Assembly (NCBI GenBank): GCA_911728455.2
Contig: OU452234.1
Coordinates: forward strand, 2,854,501 to 2,918,500
Length of the DNA stretch: 64,000 nucleotides
Direction: 5' to 3'
From: Marthasterias glacialis
Taxonomy: Eukaryota > Echinodermata > Asteroidea > Forcipulatida > Asteriidae
Part shown: positions 50,574 to 64,000 of the stretch, piece by piece
Layout of the letters: every line of letters starts with the position of its first letter
Numbering within the stretch: the first letter of the stretch is position 1
The notes under the pieces: model-generated
What the model saw: only the letters and a program-made list of their open reading frames with translations
Databases searched by the model: none
Told to the model about the DNA's origin: nothing
Program-made: the position numbers and the translations under genes

Positions 50574-52621
50574 TGGTGACAAGCAGGCCAGTAAGAATCT
50601 TAACACAACCACAAAACACTAGCACAGTCAAAACCAGAAGTCCTACTTCTACACCCACAAATCACTATACCAACAATAAATGTCATGTCTGACTTTTATC
50701 ACTGTTGGTAGTAGGTCTTTAAAGCATCAGCTACCCCAGAAATCCCTGTAAATATTCCAAAGAAACATTTATTGATCTTCACAACCATCTCACCCCCACC
50801 CCCAACCCTCCTAGAAAAAGAAAAGAAAAAAAGGAAGAAAGAGAGAGAGAAGAAGAAAGGGGGAAAAATGGTTGATGGCATTTTAACGACTCTCTAGAGA
50901 AGCATTTTAAAAGTCTACTTTTTGAATCTTCCTGTTTATTACTCCTTGGTTGAACAATAGAGGTTTCTCTGGTCCTTCCTCTATGGTTGAACTACTTGGG
51001 TAGATCTCGTTAGAGTTGAGTTAAAAGGAAAATGAAGGTTTAATAATTGCTGAAATCACCTGCACTTATGACAAAGTATTTTACGACTCATCCTGTTTTC
51101 CCATTAAAACAAACACTAAATCATTGTTTTTTTTTTTTGAAAATGTAAATGTATTCCAATCCTCTAGTTTCCGATAAACATGCCAAACAAACAATCTGTG
51201 AAAACTGCTCAGATTTGGTGGTCACCTTTTCAGCGAAAAAAAAATAAAAAATGAATAACGCTTAATGTTCCATCAGGGATTTTATGCATGTTCATGTTGG
51301 GGTTATTTCAATTGCAGCAATCAAAATAAGCAATGGTGATATAGGGGTCTTTAAATGATATTACCCTGACTTCGACAGTATTTCAGACAGAAACATTTCC
51401 AAAGAGGATTGGTACTGGCATGAACTTAATAATCAGTGAGCTTTCAGATTAAAACTAATTTTTGTATTATATTTTTCAAATTGTTTTTTTTTATAAATAC
51501 TAATCATGTACTTTTTCCATGGATTATTACAACTGAAACAGGTAAAACAATTATCACAAAAAAATACAATTTGTAGAAGGAAAAGAATTTAATGGTTCCA
51601 AGCTTCCTAAGGAATTATAGTTGGGTCAATGTTTTGCCCTTTTGAGGAAACTTAAAATTAAGTCAAACCACAACGATTTCCCGCCCCCTTTATCTCAAAA
51701 AATGGTTGAATGGAAGTCTTGTGAACTTTACTATGTGTGTTCTTGAAAAAGACCCTTGATTCTGGAAAAAGGGGGAAATGCACTGAAGGTAGCATTCTTT
51801 AAATACTACCTAGTTTCCTGTATGCCAAAGCATTATGAGTAGCTATTTTTATCAACAGAGAAGGGGCAAGACTATTTTCCCTTCCGGCCTCATTTTGATA
51901 TCATTGATTTTAATGGGAAATAAAACAGGATGGCTACGGCAAGACAAAATTCCACTTGAGTTACCAGAGAACTTTGTCAATATTTTTTAACTACCCTGGT
52001 GAAAAAAGGAAAACTAACTGTTACAAATAAATGTACAAAACTGTTTTATGAAGAAAACAAAATTGTATTCATCTTCAATCAAGTTGTTACAGCTTTAGTG
52101 CCATGATATTCAGAAAACTTCACAATAAAAATAATTCTTCTCCGAAAAGAAAAAAAGAAGAAAAAAATTGTAGCAATTTTTTTTTTCAGAGAATCTGAAA
52201 ACCAAACTGCACTGGCCCCTCATTACAGACATTATTACGTATCAGTACATGCACTCAATCAGGAGTACATGTACAAACCTGCATGCAAACATAGACTTTA
52301 GGCAGCAAATTGTCTCCAACTCCCGAGGTAAAAAAAACGCATGCACAGGCAGGAACGGTTATTCACAGGAATGTAGCAATCACTGGCCGCTACGTGCCTG
52401 GTCAAACTAATGACATTTTCTCTCCACTGATGCTATGGTTTTCTCAGATTGGTTGGCAACACCAAGTCAAGAAAAAACCTTGCAACGACCTGATGTGTCA
52501 TTGCCTTAAACAGACTGTTAAAGTTATAATACGTGGTTGGTAATAATCAAAATAAATAATTTGACGATTCTTAATCTGGAAGGCGACTTCTTTTCGGAAT
52601 AAATTTTGATACTGGTGCCAA

Positions 52622-52795
52622 TAGACTTTAAAGCACAAGACGTCTTTCGAGTAGGGCGCCCTCAGCTAGAGGTCAAAAGAAGATAGCTCATTGGCTGATC
52701 CTGTTGCCGTGCGTACATAGCTGTACGCTTTCCATTGCTTCATCGTCATTTTACCTCCAAGATGGCAGCGTGATGATGTCAATGCATAAGGTCTA
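52622..52795. mobile_element. GGACCTT...TGACGTCA palindromic element, copy 2
   Basis: Ends 'tagactttaaagcacaagac' and 'gatgtcaatgcataaggtct' are inverted repeats. The interior 'tagaggtcaaaagaagatag', 'ctgatcctg' and 'cgtacatag' matches 35076-35228. About 174 bp, non-coding. Confidence 0.65.
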
Positions 52796-53492
52796 TAGTC
52801 CTGAGCAATGCTCTCTTCTAAAATACTGAAAAGTGCAAGAAAACCGCCTCTGACTTTTCCGTTTTTATTGTAATACTGGAACCAAATCAAGCTAAGCATG
52901 TATGAATAATAACAAAATCCCTGATAAAATATAAACCATTAATTCAAGGTTACTTAAAAAACGAGACCGCTAACCTTGACGACATTTTCACAGGTTGGTT
53001 CGATGGTGTGTTTATTGAAAACGGAAATATGGGAATGAATTTACTCTTCCAGAAACCAATGGTGTAGGAAACCTTTAAGAATTGCTCCCTGCTGGGAAAA
53101 CTTGTTTACTATGACTAGAGGGTCTCGGACACTGACTCAAAATTGACACCTTGGAGAGTTGTCCTGGGATTCCCTCCAAAAACACTGCCTTAAGAAAAGC
53201 TATTTCCCACTGAATAGCCAGTTCTTATTTTGATATGCCAAATCAAAATAACGCACAAAATCTGTAACTTTTATTTGATGTTTTCTCAAACTATTTCCAG
53301 CTAATTTGATCAATTTGTTGATGATTGTATTTGGTGTGTATACTGAAAACTGGGGAGTGGGATTTATGTTTACTGAAAACTAGAGAATGGGAATTAATGT
53401 AGTCTTCTCAAAACCGATGTAACTTGAAATGTTATGGTATGTGTAGAATGATTAATTTAACAGTAGGTGTGGGAAGGTGTTTGAAGGGTTTA

Positions 53493-53622
53493 AGGTCGTG
53501 TCCAAATTAATGGCTCTGGCAGTGGCTATGGCTGGCTCACTGAAAAGTCCTATTCTTCAATGCTGTTGCTGCAGCCAACAGCTATAGCCAAAGCCAAAGT
53601 TGCTTGATTCGGACACTGCCTT
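53493..53622. mobile_element. Palindromic element with 'ggctatggct' arms
   Basis: The left arm 'aggtcgtgtccaaattaatg' plus 'gctctggcagtggctatggctg' is matched by the inverted right arm 'cagccaacagctatagccaa' plus 'agccaaagttgcttgattcg' and 'gacactgcctt'. About 130 bp. A possibly related half occurs at 49340-49450 ('cttcggacactat', 'gtggctgtggctgatgc'). Confidence 0.6.
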
Positions 53623-53628
53623 AGGAAT

Positions 53629-53853
53629 TACACATCTTAAAAATAAGGCAAGTTTACATAGTCCGATACCCATCACCTGTCCATCAGTTCAATATGTACT
53701 TGTATGCAAGCTCCTGACTATTATCTGCGCCCCCCTCCCCCAATTACACATCTTAAAAATGAGGCAAGTTTACAGTCTGATACCCGTCACCTGTCCATCA
53801 GTTTAATACGTATTTGTATTCAAGATCCTGACTATTATCTGCACCCCCCCCCC
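53629..53853 (+). repeat. Two tandem units of ~111 bp
   Basis: The unit begins 'attacacatcttaaaaat' and contains 'aggcaagtttaca', 'cacctgtccatcagtt' and 'cctgactattatctgc', ending in a C-run. It is present twice in direct tandem with roughly 90% identity by eye. Confidence 0.8.
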
Positions 53854-53944
53854 CCTAACAAAAAAGTGTACTAACTGCAGTGTTCCCTTTATGGCCGATA
53901 ATTAGCCAAGTCATTTCTCTCTACATCACTGCTTTAATGGACAA

Positions 53945-53961
53945 TGTGTGTGTGTGTGTGT
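53945..53961 (+). repeat. (TG)n microsatellite
   Basis: About eight TG units in an eya intron. Confidence 0.85.
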
Positions 53962-54223
53962 ACTACACTGAACACCTGCCTGACGGTATCAATCAAAAAG
54001 CACAGCAATATGTAAGGACGCCGACCCAAATGCCTTGATTTATCTGGCCCATAACTGGCCAATATAGGACACTTGTCTTTCAATTAAGTGTTCTACTTTT
54101 TTTCTCCCTCTTACAGAACCCCTTAGATTAATACACACTGAACCCAGGTCGTCACAACTTGGACCTTTCCACTCTGGTTATGACCTGGTTAGGGACTCTC
54201 TTGGGTTTTGGATGAAGGGGATT

Positions 54224-54243
54224 TCTCTCTCTCTCTCTCTCTC
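54224..54243 (+). repeat. (CT)n microsatellite
   Basis: Ten CT units in an eya intron. Confidence 0.85.
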
Positions 54244-57200
54244 CCCCGCTCTTTGGAAGGAAAATTTGGGGACCTTTTTTTTTTGCAGAGTGCGGACAGA
54301 TTGCAGAGGGGTAATAGAAAAACAATTATTTCCACTTGAGTTGGCAATGCCAAAATGGTAGCCCAAACAGAATGATTGATGTATCTTGACATTAGCTCTC
54401 AAGATACTGCATTGATAAAACCCATAATGTCTGAAAGGAGGGGGGGGGGTGGAATAAGTACCCCATAAATATTGTTTTCAGTTCTTTGAGAATTTGTGTT
54501 GTCCTATGTTTACAAAAGCTCTCAAGGTGAGCAGGCAAAAAGTGTACAGAGGTCTGTGTCTATGTTATCATGGGGGTCAAAGGTTGCTTTGAAAATGTAG
54601 GGTCTGCTTTCTAGTCTTTGGTATTGGCCGACAATCTCATTGTAGTTGTGAAATTGAAGAATCATGGGTTTATTTCATAACTAAATATTAGCAAAATTTT
54701 CTTTTGCTCCCGTTGTTTTTTTTAAGGGTGAACCAGAATGTACTTCTGGTTAAAATCAAAGAAAAATATGAAGGGGGGGTTACACTACAAAAAAGAAGAG
54801 GGGATGGAAATGTAATGGGTCAGTCGGTCTTTGGAGAAACTACCCAGCAATAAATCATAACATTTTACACTTTTTATCTTACTAAAAAAATGAATAAAGA
54901 AAGAGTTTGTCACAACATCCATTTTCATGGTTTTTTGTTCTTTCTTTCCAGAATGGGAAAATGTGATCATGGTTTTCATCATCACACAGCCAGGTATTAA
55001 AAGATGAAGATAAGCAATCTTTGAAATATAAACACAACAAACATTTATATTTACCCTCTATTTATTTCCCAGCCCATAAAAATAGCATAAAAGTATATGC
55101 AATACTCACACCCTGCCAATACTAAATACACAATAAATATTAATTATATTTTGCGAGCTGAAAGATAAAAAGGATAGAGCTAGATGGGGAACAAATAATA
55201 AACATTTCAGCAGATGACATTGATTATGAAGCCGTCTGGTTTCCATCTACCTGACTGATCCTGAGTAAGTCTTGACTGTGTTTTACTGGGGGAGAATGGA
55301 CAACTTACTTCAACACCCATTCAGGGACCAGGCTATTTTATGGATTGACCACACAATATTTGGAGAGGTTTCGGGGCGGTGATTTCACAGCTGTGCTTGT
55401 TCATTCAACAAGACATTAGGGCTTAATGCCCAATAGGCTCCGCACCTGAATGTGCAGAGAGGGGGAGCTGGGGGAAAAAAATCCAAATGGCTGAAGTGAA
55501 AGATGACTGTTCCATTACATAAACACAGCCATCATTTATACACAATCACAGGTCTGGCATTTATTCTTGAAGGAGAATGGCCACTTCAGCCAAGACAACT
55601 GGAACTTTAATGCAACAGAAACTGGCCTTCTTCAAAGATTACTAAGGCTATGATGTAGGACATTCTGATCGCAGCTTGGAAGGACTCCATGATCCCCTAG
55701 GTCCGCAACCAAACCTTAATACATTTTTTAAATCAATCTTACAGATTTTTTTTCAGGTTTTAATCAATTTTGCGACCACTAGGATTAAGATCAACAATGA
55801 AACTAAGACTGCAGCGTGTCGAGTTCAAGGCCAAAATAACCGTCTTGAAAGTAACAATGATGCAGTCTTCATTTTACAATGACATAAAATTACTTGGGAA
55901 CGGTTACAAGACAGAGTTCTTCTTTTCTTGAACACAGAAACTGAGCCTCGAGGACGCCAAGTTGGCAAATATTAGTGACGAGCCCTTTTTAAGAGGAAAT
56001 TTTCAGCTTTTCGAATGGTTGGTCGATACTTGGTTGTCACATGGTATTTATAAATTTTTTCCACAGCTGATACAGATGTTGTACACAGCAGGCCGACGAC
56101 CATCGATCTCAGCATTTTCCCTGTTTTTTTTTTCTTTACAGTCTTAAAACAAACTTATTTCCCTACAAACTCTTCACGTCAAACATTAAAACCTGCAGTC
56201 TCTTCAGTTCAGTCTAAAAATGACTCTCAAAAAAGGTTACACTTAATACATAAATAATGAAATAAATAAATAATCTGAATCAGGGAATTGCCTTTTCCCC
56301 CGATATGCAAAGGCCGGCTCCTGATGACCTCTTTATCCTTTCCTGGCACATCCCGAAACTCATAAATATGACAGAGTGCCAACTGTGCACCTTACATCCC
56401 GATGAATAATTGATAAATGCTTCAGCACAAAGCTGGGTCATTTCTGATTTGATTTTACAGCTAAACCATTGATGAATATGTTTATGTTCGGATGGACTGT
56501 TTAAAGGTGTGCGGATGGATAACTACCTTTTAGTTTGATGAACTTCCCTAAAGGCATTGATTCACATAACGTGTTATCCTGTTGTTTAAAACCACTTAGC
56601 GCTGGGGTTTCCGAAATTTTTCCGTGACCCCTGATGGGATTAATTTTACGGAACATCCGGATTAATTTGTTTTTGAGAATACGGTTGTCACAATGAAACC
56701 CTGACTAAACAAAGCAAAGACAGCAAAGGATCTCATAAAAAGCACCAGGTGTTATTGTTCTCTTTCAAGAAAAATGAGATCCGATCGGTGTGAATTGCAA
56801 AACCTTGGCCGTAAGACACGGCCAAAAATGGGCCGCGTGGCCAGAATCTAAGCTGGAATCTTGGTTCACGCAGACTTACCATAGAGGACACGACTTACCT
56901 ACCATTGAGTTGAACACAATGATAAACAATGGTGGCAGCCTATCGAGCTATCGTAATCCTCTTTATAACAAAAGGACAAAGGTCTGGAATCGCGGATTAC
57001 ACATTAAACGTCATAAAAAGGGAGATTTAGAGCATGAATTCCAGTACCCTCTGTTCCTCTTTGTAAGAGGGAAACGAAGCTTTGCACAATGAATGCACGC
57101 ACTGTGCATATTCCACAATGGATTGTCCAGGGTGTTTTTTCCTGTATTCCGAAACCATTCATTTCTTCATTTCTGTATTGGCTAATTATGTTTGACAATT

Positions 57201-59867
57201 CTGACTGAGAAAATCACGTATGAGTAAACTGCTAGAAATGAGCATTAAATCATTTAAACATAGAAATCAACAATTTACATGTCTAAGAATAACCATTTCT
57301 CTAACCTACTGAGATATTATGCACTGTTTTAGTGGTGGGAGATGGCCAAAAAAAGACAGCGTCTTTTAACAGCACAAGTAACTCGAACCAATCAGCTTTG
57401 GTCATAATCATTCTTATATAAGAAACATCCTATGTTTAAAACAGTACATCAACAATTCCTTCACCCCAAATCAAATCCTCCAGGATGAACCCTCCCGCTA
57501 AGCCCCCTGACTGAAAGATGACCTAATTTTGTTGCTCAGAACGGACTTTCTTGCTGGGAGATGACAAGTATGTGACCAATCGTACTGCCAACTGTCTGGG
57601 GGACCCATGCTAAGGACCTACGGTGACTAAGCAGGGCCTCAGTATGGGGCGCATCAACATAACAGTTGCTCTTCACGTGTGACCTATTACCTGAACACCC
57701 CTTCATAAGACAATGGAATGATCTGTGTAGCCCATGGTTGACATTTTTTTTCCCTGTCCATGTTCTACTTTTAGCATGGGTCTTCAACTTTTAAACTGTG
57801 TAAAACTACAAGTCAAGAATGGAGTTCTTCTGGCTTGCAGTGTGTCTTTAAAAAAAAAGCTTAAAACATAATCCAACAGTAAACATGAAAAAGTTATGCG
57901 AGAAGTTATATTGAGCCACAACGATCAAAATAATACGAATAATACTAGTCAAATAAAAGTACAAAAGCAGTCTTGTAAGTATTGAAAATGTGGTGTTTTT
58001 GAGCTGATTAATCTACCCTCGACCCACCACAAACAAGTCAGAGCTCTGACAAGATTCCAGCAACAAGGTGAAACACAGAAAAACAAATCTCTGGGTAAAA
58101 CCATTTCACTGGGGACCAGTGAAATCTCAGTGCCTGCACATCCCCTGCTGCTGAGCCTGGGGATTGAGCTGGAGAGCCAAGGATGGAGTCCCCGAGAGTT
58201 GCGAGAGTTGCGGTTGAAAAGTTTGTGGCATCCATTGTCAGAATGGGGTGTTCTGTTACACTCAAGATATAAGCTACACAACAGAGGATAACACCTTCTC
58301 CACTTTCAATGGGTCCGGGTTTTTATTTTCACAACACTAGACTCAGAGCTTGTACAGGATGCTACAGAACTAGTGCCATGAAATCTAAGGACAGTGAACT
58401 TTTAGGACAAAACAAATTATAAGAACTTTTTTTTTAAGTGGGCGCAGGTTCAATTTTTAATTGAATATTCTTGGGACCTTTTCATGGAGTGGACAAATCG
58501 ACTTTAAACCAAAAAATAATTTAGAAAATTATATTTTAAATCTAGTGCAAGATTTCATCAATATACATGGAGACTGAAGTGAATAGAAATCTAAATGTTT
58601 TACATTTAACCTTTGAGAAACACTCTGCTGGAGTTGAAATGTAGTAGTTTCTATTCTGCCACTGAGTGACTGCGAATAAATGACCATCAATCAACTTTTT
58701 TTATGACCAATTGGTTTAATTTCTGTCTAGTTTCAGTGCTCCCTTCAAGAATGCTCTATTCAAGAGATGTCAAATTAGCTTCATTGGAAGACATTGTTTC
58801 GCTGAAATAAAGAGACCTACGGAGTATTGGACATTAAAAATACTAAGTTATTGTCTCCCAAGATTTTACTGTTGCTGTTGAATTAATTCCATGTGATGGA
58901 AAACCCAAGTTTACAAATCTTTTCCTTCCTCCACAGTTTGAGGGTAGGGTTAAGTTTAGGGTATTTGAACAGTTATTTCTGCACACCGTCCTTAATACCT
59001 TCAATTTCTCCTGGAAAAAATTGCATGAATCTCAAGTAAATAACATCCACTCTCACTGCACTTTCACAAAAGCATCTTGACAATGAAGACAAGATCCAAG
59101 AGCTCCTTTAAGCTTTCTTACGGCAAAAGAGATCATAGTCTTTGTTATCTGTTGCTACATTCCACAGTGTCATGAGCTGCCTTAACCCTGGCATACCTGT
59201 CAAGAAGATAAGAGTCTAGGGCCATGTCCCCACTGTGGTCGAGGTCGAACGGGAGACTGACCCAGGGACAAGACAAACATGGTGACAGAGAATAGAGACC
59301 GACAAAAGAAACAACCGCAGGGGGAGGGAGGTTGAAGAACTGAGGCAGGGACATGCTGATAATAATCACCCCGTACAGGTTGCCTGGAGGTGCTAGGTTA
59401 ATATACAGCCTTGCAAGATTGTTGCTCTAATAAAAGCTGCCAACAGTTTGGGACCTCATTTGATTTTTATTCAGGTTCTCTAAAATTAAATGTCACTCCT
59501 ACTGATTTGAGGTATCGGACAAATAAAATGCAAAATTGTCCCTAGTTGCAGTTGCTAGTTTAAGGCCTGCATGGCTCGACAAATTCCCGAGCACATCAAA
59601 GTTGCTTTTCATGGTACAACAAGAAAACTTACTCTATTAAATTACCATTAAATTTTCTTGGAAAATACATAAAGTTTTGAAACTGTTTTACTGCACATTA
59701 ATGGAAAATTTGCTTATTTGTATGTGCTGCCTTCACTGTGTTCATCTTGGATGCTTAAAACGTGGGAGGGGTGTGTTTGTACGTTTATTATCACACCCAT
59801 CAAAGAGCAAGGACTGCACCCACATAGGCAAAATGGTGGACTGCACCCCAGGCCTGATTGCTTCATT

Positions 59868-60022
59868 CTTGATAGGGAAAGGGCACCAAGGCAGTTTCAT
59901 CTTGATAAAGGGCACCTCTATGAGGGAATTGTAAATATCTCTTGGAACATTTCACGGGGCACCAAGGCAATGATCAGGGGGCAACAAAGTTAATTGCCTC
60001 GGTGAAGTATCAGGACTGGCAC
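59868..60022 (+). repeat. GGGCACC/GGCAATG dispersed repeat, copy 3
   Basis: Contains 'aaagggcacctctatgaggg', 'tcttggaacatttcac' and 'ggggcaccaaggcaatg', then 'tgaagtatcag', matching 46126-46275. A short internal duplication ('agggcaccaaggcag') precedes it. Non-coding. Confidence 0.65.
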
Positions 60023-61423
60023 CCACATACCCAAAATGGGGGCTACATTTAGCCATTCCCATTCTCTAATACATTATGGCGTAAGTTACCAGCAGCAGAT
60101 TTTCATCTGACACTCTATTACACAAATATTACCAATGGAATGCCCTTAGATGATACTATACAAGGAAATACCCCAGATTTATCCAATACCTGGTATAATG
60201 TATAACATCCGGAACAAAGCCTTGGCAAAGCTATACTTCCGGTATTATCTACCAGATCCTGATCTAGACAGACCTCAACACAGTCGCAGAGTTTGTGCAT
60301 CCTCTGTTTACCAGTCCGACCCCCGGTCTGTCACCTCAATCGGGAGTTGTACTTCAGGAAGTTGAAGTGTTTTTGCAAGCTCAAAGATGACTTCCAATAG
60401 AAAACAACCAAAATCCAGCACCATTTTAATGTTCTCCTCAAATCATAGTGTTGTATTCATTTCATGTTTTGTGAATTTGTGCAGTTCTTGTGTTTTATCT
60501 TACGAGTGGAGATGAAGGGTGGGATTCTAGGCCCTTTCTGGGTTCTTTTTTATGGCTTGCCAACATTATCAGCTTATTCACGCTTAAAGTTGTTATCCAT
60601 TATGGCTTTTGTTTACTTTTGAACTATAAACCAAATAAATAAATAAAAAAAAAATAAATCATCAGTCGTCCACAAAAGGTAAACCATTGCAACTCTAGTA
60701 ATTGGTAACTCAAAACTTTAATACAAAAACATACGATTTTTTGATCCAATTTGAAAAAATTAATAAAATATTTTTTTACACTGAGCTTAACTGGGACCCA
60801 ACATCCTCATAGTCATAATACGATGATTTGAATTTCAGGTAATGGAAAAATACAAGAAAAAACAGGAAGTTCAAAAGGATATTAAACTGGAATTCAAGCA
60901 TCAACCAACAATTTTTAAGTCAAGTTTTTCATTCTTTGCCAATAATTATTAACAATTAACTTTCATAATTCCTTAATAGTATCCATATTTTTCTTATTAA
61001 ATGTACATACAACCCTAGATATTTTAATGTTGGTGTGCACTTTCTACGTGTTCCTCGTTATAACAAAACGGTGACTGATCAGCCTCAGTCAGATCCCCCT
61101 TTCTACTCTTAACATTGTTTCCTTTTGATTAGAGTCCTGGAAATCCAATACAAAACAATGTATAAATCACCGGGCACAGGTACAAGACCTGCAACATCTA
61201 CAGTGTACTCAAATGACCTGATCAGAAATGATTTTATTTCTGAAATTTGTCTCCTTTTTCTCTGAATTTTGTTATTATCCAAACACCTTTTTTTTTAACT
61301 GCCCGGATTGCAACTTCCTGCGCCTGCCATACGTGCGGATATCGTAGAATTCCCTGGCATTCCCAGGGTACGCAAGGGTTGGCACAGGGGACAATAACTG
61401 ATCAGCACGTTACTTTGCCATCA

Positions 61424-61424
<1 letters not shown>

Positions 61425-61458
<34 letters not shown>
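61425..61458 (+). repeat. (CA)17 microsatellite
   Basis: Seventeen uninterrupted CA units; likely length-polymorphic. Confidence 0.95.
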
Positions 61459-61460
<2 letters not shown>

Positions 61461-62279
61461 TTAAAGATGAAGAGGAAAAGCCACAGAGCTGTTATCATTT
61501 TCGGCAGCACAATTTATCTTGCACTGACTTGTGTGTACACATTCAGACAACATTCTGGAATTGCAGACACGACATGAGTGATTGCCTCCGCTCGCAAGTC
61601 ATGTTCACGACTTAACACCTGTGACCTCCCTACAATAGCTAGGGGTCGGGGGTCAAAGGGTTATTGTAACATGCCCTGCTTTAGGAGAAACCATCAGAGA
61701 CTGGGCTGTCAGTGAAATACATCTTGTTTCTCAGTCAAGCCCTGAGCTACATTGAAATTGCTTGCACTGGAAAATTCATTCCTTCATTTATTCACGGTTT
61801 ATTGTCAATAAAAAAACATTTTCCATGGCAGCCAAGAGCTAAATTAGGGAAAAATAAACGGATATTCTACAGAAGTGAAACATCAAAAAAGATGAATCTT
61901 AAAAATTAAATTTGTTTGTAAGTAACACACCAATCAATGGGACTTACTGATACAATTTAGGCAGTACTGGAATGAGAATGCAGCAAAAAATATCAAAGCT
62001 GTGTTGATTTATAATTGTTCAAAATGACATGGCAAAAATCTGAGCCCAACTTCATGGTTTCGTTAAAAAAACTGGTGTTTACAGTCACAGAAAAATCTGT
62101 TAGCGTTAATGTAAGCATATTTCACATCCTAGCAAAGAAATTTTGCTCGTGCCCATGAGTACTTCACATTACTGAGCTTTCTTCGCTTATACAGCTAGTG
62201 CAGAAATTTGATGCTAACCCAGTAAGCGGACTTAAAAATGATCAAAGTAGAGTTCAAACGCTAAGATAGTGTTACTGTT

Positions 62280-62474
62280 CCCAATTCTATACAGCTGCTT
62301 TAAGCAGACAGTTTTTTCTTAGCAATTTCCTGCTAAGCAAAACAAACTAATCAGTAAACCGGACAAAGAAGGCATTGGTGATAAGGTCTTTCGGCTGGTA
62401 ACCTTATTCTGGCAAGCAAAATTGTTTGGCTGAGCTATTTTTCATGCTCAGGCAGCTCTATGAAATTGGGCCCT
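62280..62474. mobile_element. GGGCCC/TTTCATARAGCTG element, diverged copy
   Basis: Begins 'cccaattctatacagctgct' and ends 'gcagctctatgaaattgggc'. These are imperfect inverted repeats of the family typified at 26930-27102, with internal 'ctgctaagcaaaa' and 'ggctggtaacc' blocks. About 195 bp. Confidence 0.6.
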
Positions 62475-63559
62475 GGTTGGTCCGAATACACCAACCAATT
62501 ACCCTCAGAAACATTTGCACTAAGAACAATCTCAGGAGATAATTGAGGAGATGATGACGAAATGCCACATTGAAAAAGCTGCATGCAATATAATGATGTG
62601 ACCTTTCTACTACGTCTACTCAAGATCTCAGCAATCCTTTTAATCAAGTTTCTTCCGAAAGTCTAATGATGTGTTTCTTCCCAATTATAAAAGAAAAAAG
62701 ACACGACGATAGTGATAAATGTACATCTACCATCCCAGGGGAATACAATGTTGTATCATTCATTTCAGAACAAACCTCAAAACAATGTACCATCTTTTCA
62801 AAGAAAAAACACAAACGTTTCACAATTTCGCGTTCATCCGCCTATTCTACAAAGAAAATCTCATAATTAAGACAGTAGCTTCAAATTAGCATTTACTCCA
62901 AAAGCAATCCACGGCCCCGACAAACAGATCGTATTTTTCATCAGGCCCCTTGAGGAGCTACACACAGTCTAGGGCCGAACCCATGGACTTTGGAGTAGTG
63001 ATTGGTACACGTGTACTTGGCTCTGAGAAACACAGAGGAGACAATCCGTGAGTGATGTGGGCAGGTGGGGTTTTTGACAAGGAGCAAAAAAAGGGATGGA
63101 TTGAGTAGGTATCAGCCTGGGCAAAGCTGGGCGGGCAGTGATGACGTGACTATGTTATGAATGTGCCTTACGGTGGATTGCCCCCGTCTCGTCCCTGGTA
63201 CATATGATGAATTCTTGCCGTTGGATTGGCAGGCTAGGTGTTGTTTCTCCTTTTTTGTTTGTTTTCTATTTTAATTTTAAAAAACTTGGTAATGGCCTTC
63301 CTAATTTGAGTCTTTCTCAAAGGCTAAACAGTCTTTCATCTCAGCCATTGAGAAAGACTCTGCTCAGGTCAAAATATGAAGGCATTACTGCCTTTTGGTT
63401 TATTTTGTTTTGTAAGCGGTTTACATCAGCTATTTCTTTTATTTTCTCTTTTATTTCTGTCAAAGCTCAGTTCAAGTATGTGATGAAAGGCCAGTTTAAC
63501 AAATGGATGAAGAATGTGCAGTCACCCAGAGATTGAGAAAAATTTCAGCTTGCGTAACG

Positions 63560-63755
63560 TCAAGTTTCATAGAACTTTTTCAGCAACAAAAAGTAGCTAT
63601 GCACAAAACAATCTTGCTGACCACAATAAGGTTACCAGCCAAAGTACCATATCACACATACCATCTGTGACTGGTTTCCTGCTTAGATTTGATTTTAGCA
63701 GAAAATTGTTAAGCAAAATTTTCTGCCTAAGCAACTCTTTGAAATTGGGCCCTGA
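63560..63755. mobile_element. GGGCCC/TTTCATARAGCTG element, diverged copy
   Basis: Begins near 'caagtttcatagaacttttt' and ends 'caactctttgaaattgggcc'. It has family-specific internal blocks 'ggttaccagccaaagtacca' and 'tgtgactggtttcctgctta'. About 195 bp, non-coding. Confidence 0.6.
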
Positions 63756-64000
63756 TTTTTGCTCAGCAAAAGTGTACTTAGAAGCTGAGTGAAATCCTGG
63801 AGGCATCACCTGGACAGTGTTCTGCCAACCCTCTGTACCTCACATTCAGTCCAGGGTCAGTACTGCCCAATTCAATCCCTCCCCCCCAAAAAAAAAAAAA
63901 AAAAAATAAAAATAAATACTAATAATAATAAATAAATAAATAAAAAATAATAATAATAATAATATATAAATAAATAAAATATTTTTTTTGGTTTTGTTTA

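Noticed and set aside
58145..58265. Ser/Thr-rich minus-strand segment that might be an N-terminal eya exon
   Set aside because: It follows an ACAG but lacks a GT donor in a suitable place, and the expected WDLDET exon between it and 46646 was not found.
59145..59369. Minus-strand frame containing FDLDHSGDMALDSYL, superficially like an HAD DxD motif
   Set aside because: The surrounding residues do not match EYA (WDLDETIIxFHSLLTG) or any family I can name.

Overview
The window looks like invertebrate deuterostome nuclear DNA, most likely from an echinoderm and perhaps a sea star. It is AT-rich and gene-poor. It has split genes with GT-AG introns, many short inverted-repeat elements, tRNA-derived SINEs and a degenerate CCCTAA (telomere-type) array. 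The taxon is inferred from the repeat types and protein similarity; nothing in the sequence names the species. No bacterial operons, CRISPR arrays or intact transposase genes were seen.

Left edge (1-4.8 kb). The first coding exon of a minus-strand gene lies at 167-256 and the gene continues off the left end. Its N-terminus resembles the centrosome/cilium protein CSPP1. Its upstream side holds repeats sharing a 19-bp motif, two copies of a G-rich hAT-like element and the telomere-like array.

Region 8.7-15.2 kb. I assemble a small plus-strand gene of four exons encoding 97 residues. All its splice phases agree and a poly(A) signal follows, but I do not recognise the product. Its introns hold tandem segmental duplications.

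Region 18.1-20.5 kb. A plus-strand GT10 alpha-1,3-fucosyltransferase gene has a short first coding exon (6 codons) and one large exon, giving a 477-residue type II membrane protein of the Golgi.

Region 29.2-46.6 kb. Six minus-strand exons encode the last 242 residues of Eyes absent (EYA), almost the whole C-terminal Eya domain after the first catalytic aspartates. The upstream exons, including the one with the WDLDET catalytic motif, were not found in the remaining 17 kb and should lie beyond position 64000. The fucosyltransferase and eya genes are convergent. The long eya introns and the ~9 kb between the genes carry SINEs, MITEs and simple repeats.

The recognised genes have unrelated jobs: centrosome or cilium organisation, Golgi glycosylation and a developmental transcription cofactor/phosphatase. 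The most interesting points are the unrecognised 97-residue gene, the closeness of a CSPP1-like gene to eya (both map to 8q13 in human), a tandem repeat reaching into the eya stop codon, and several well-formed mobile-element families.
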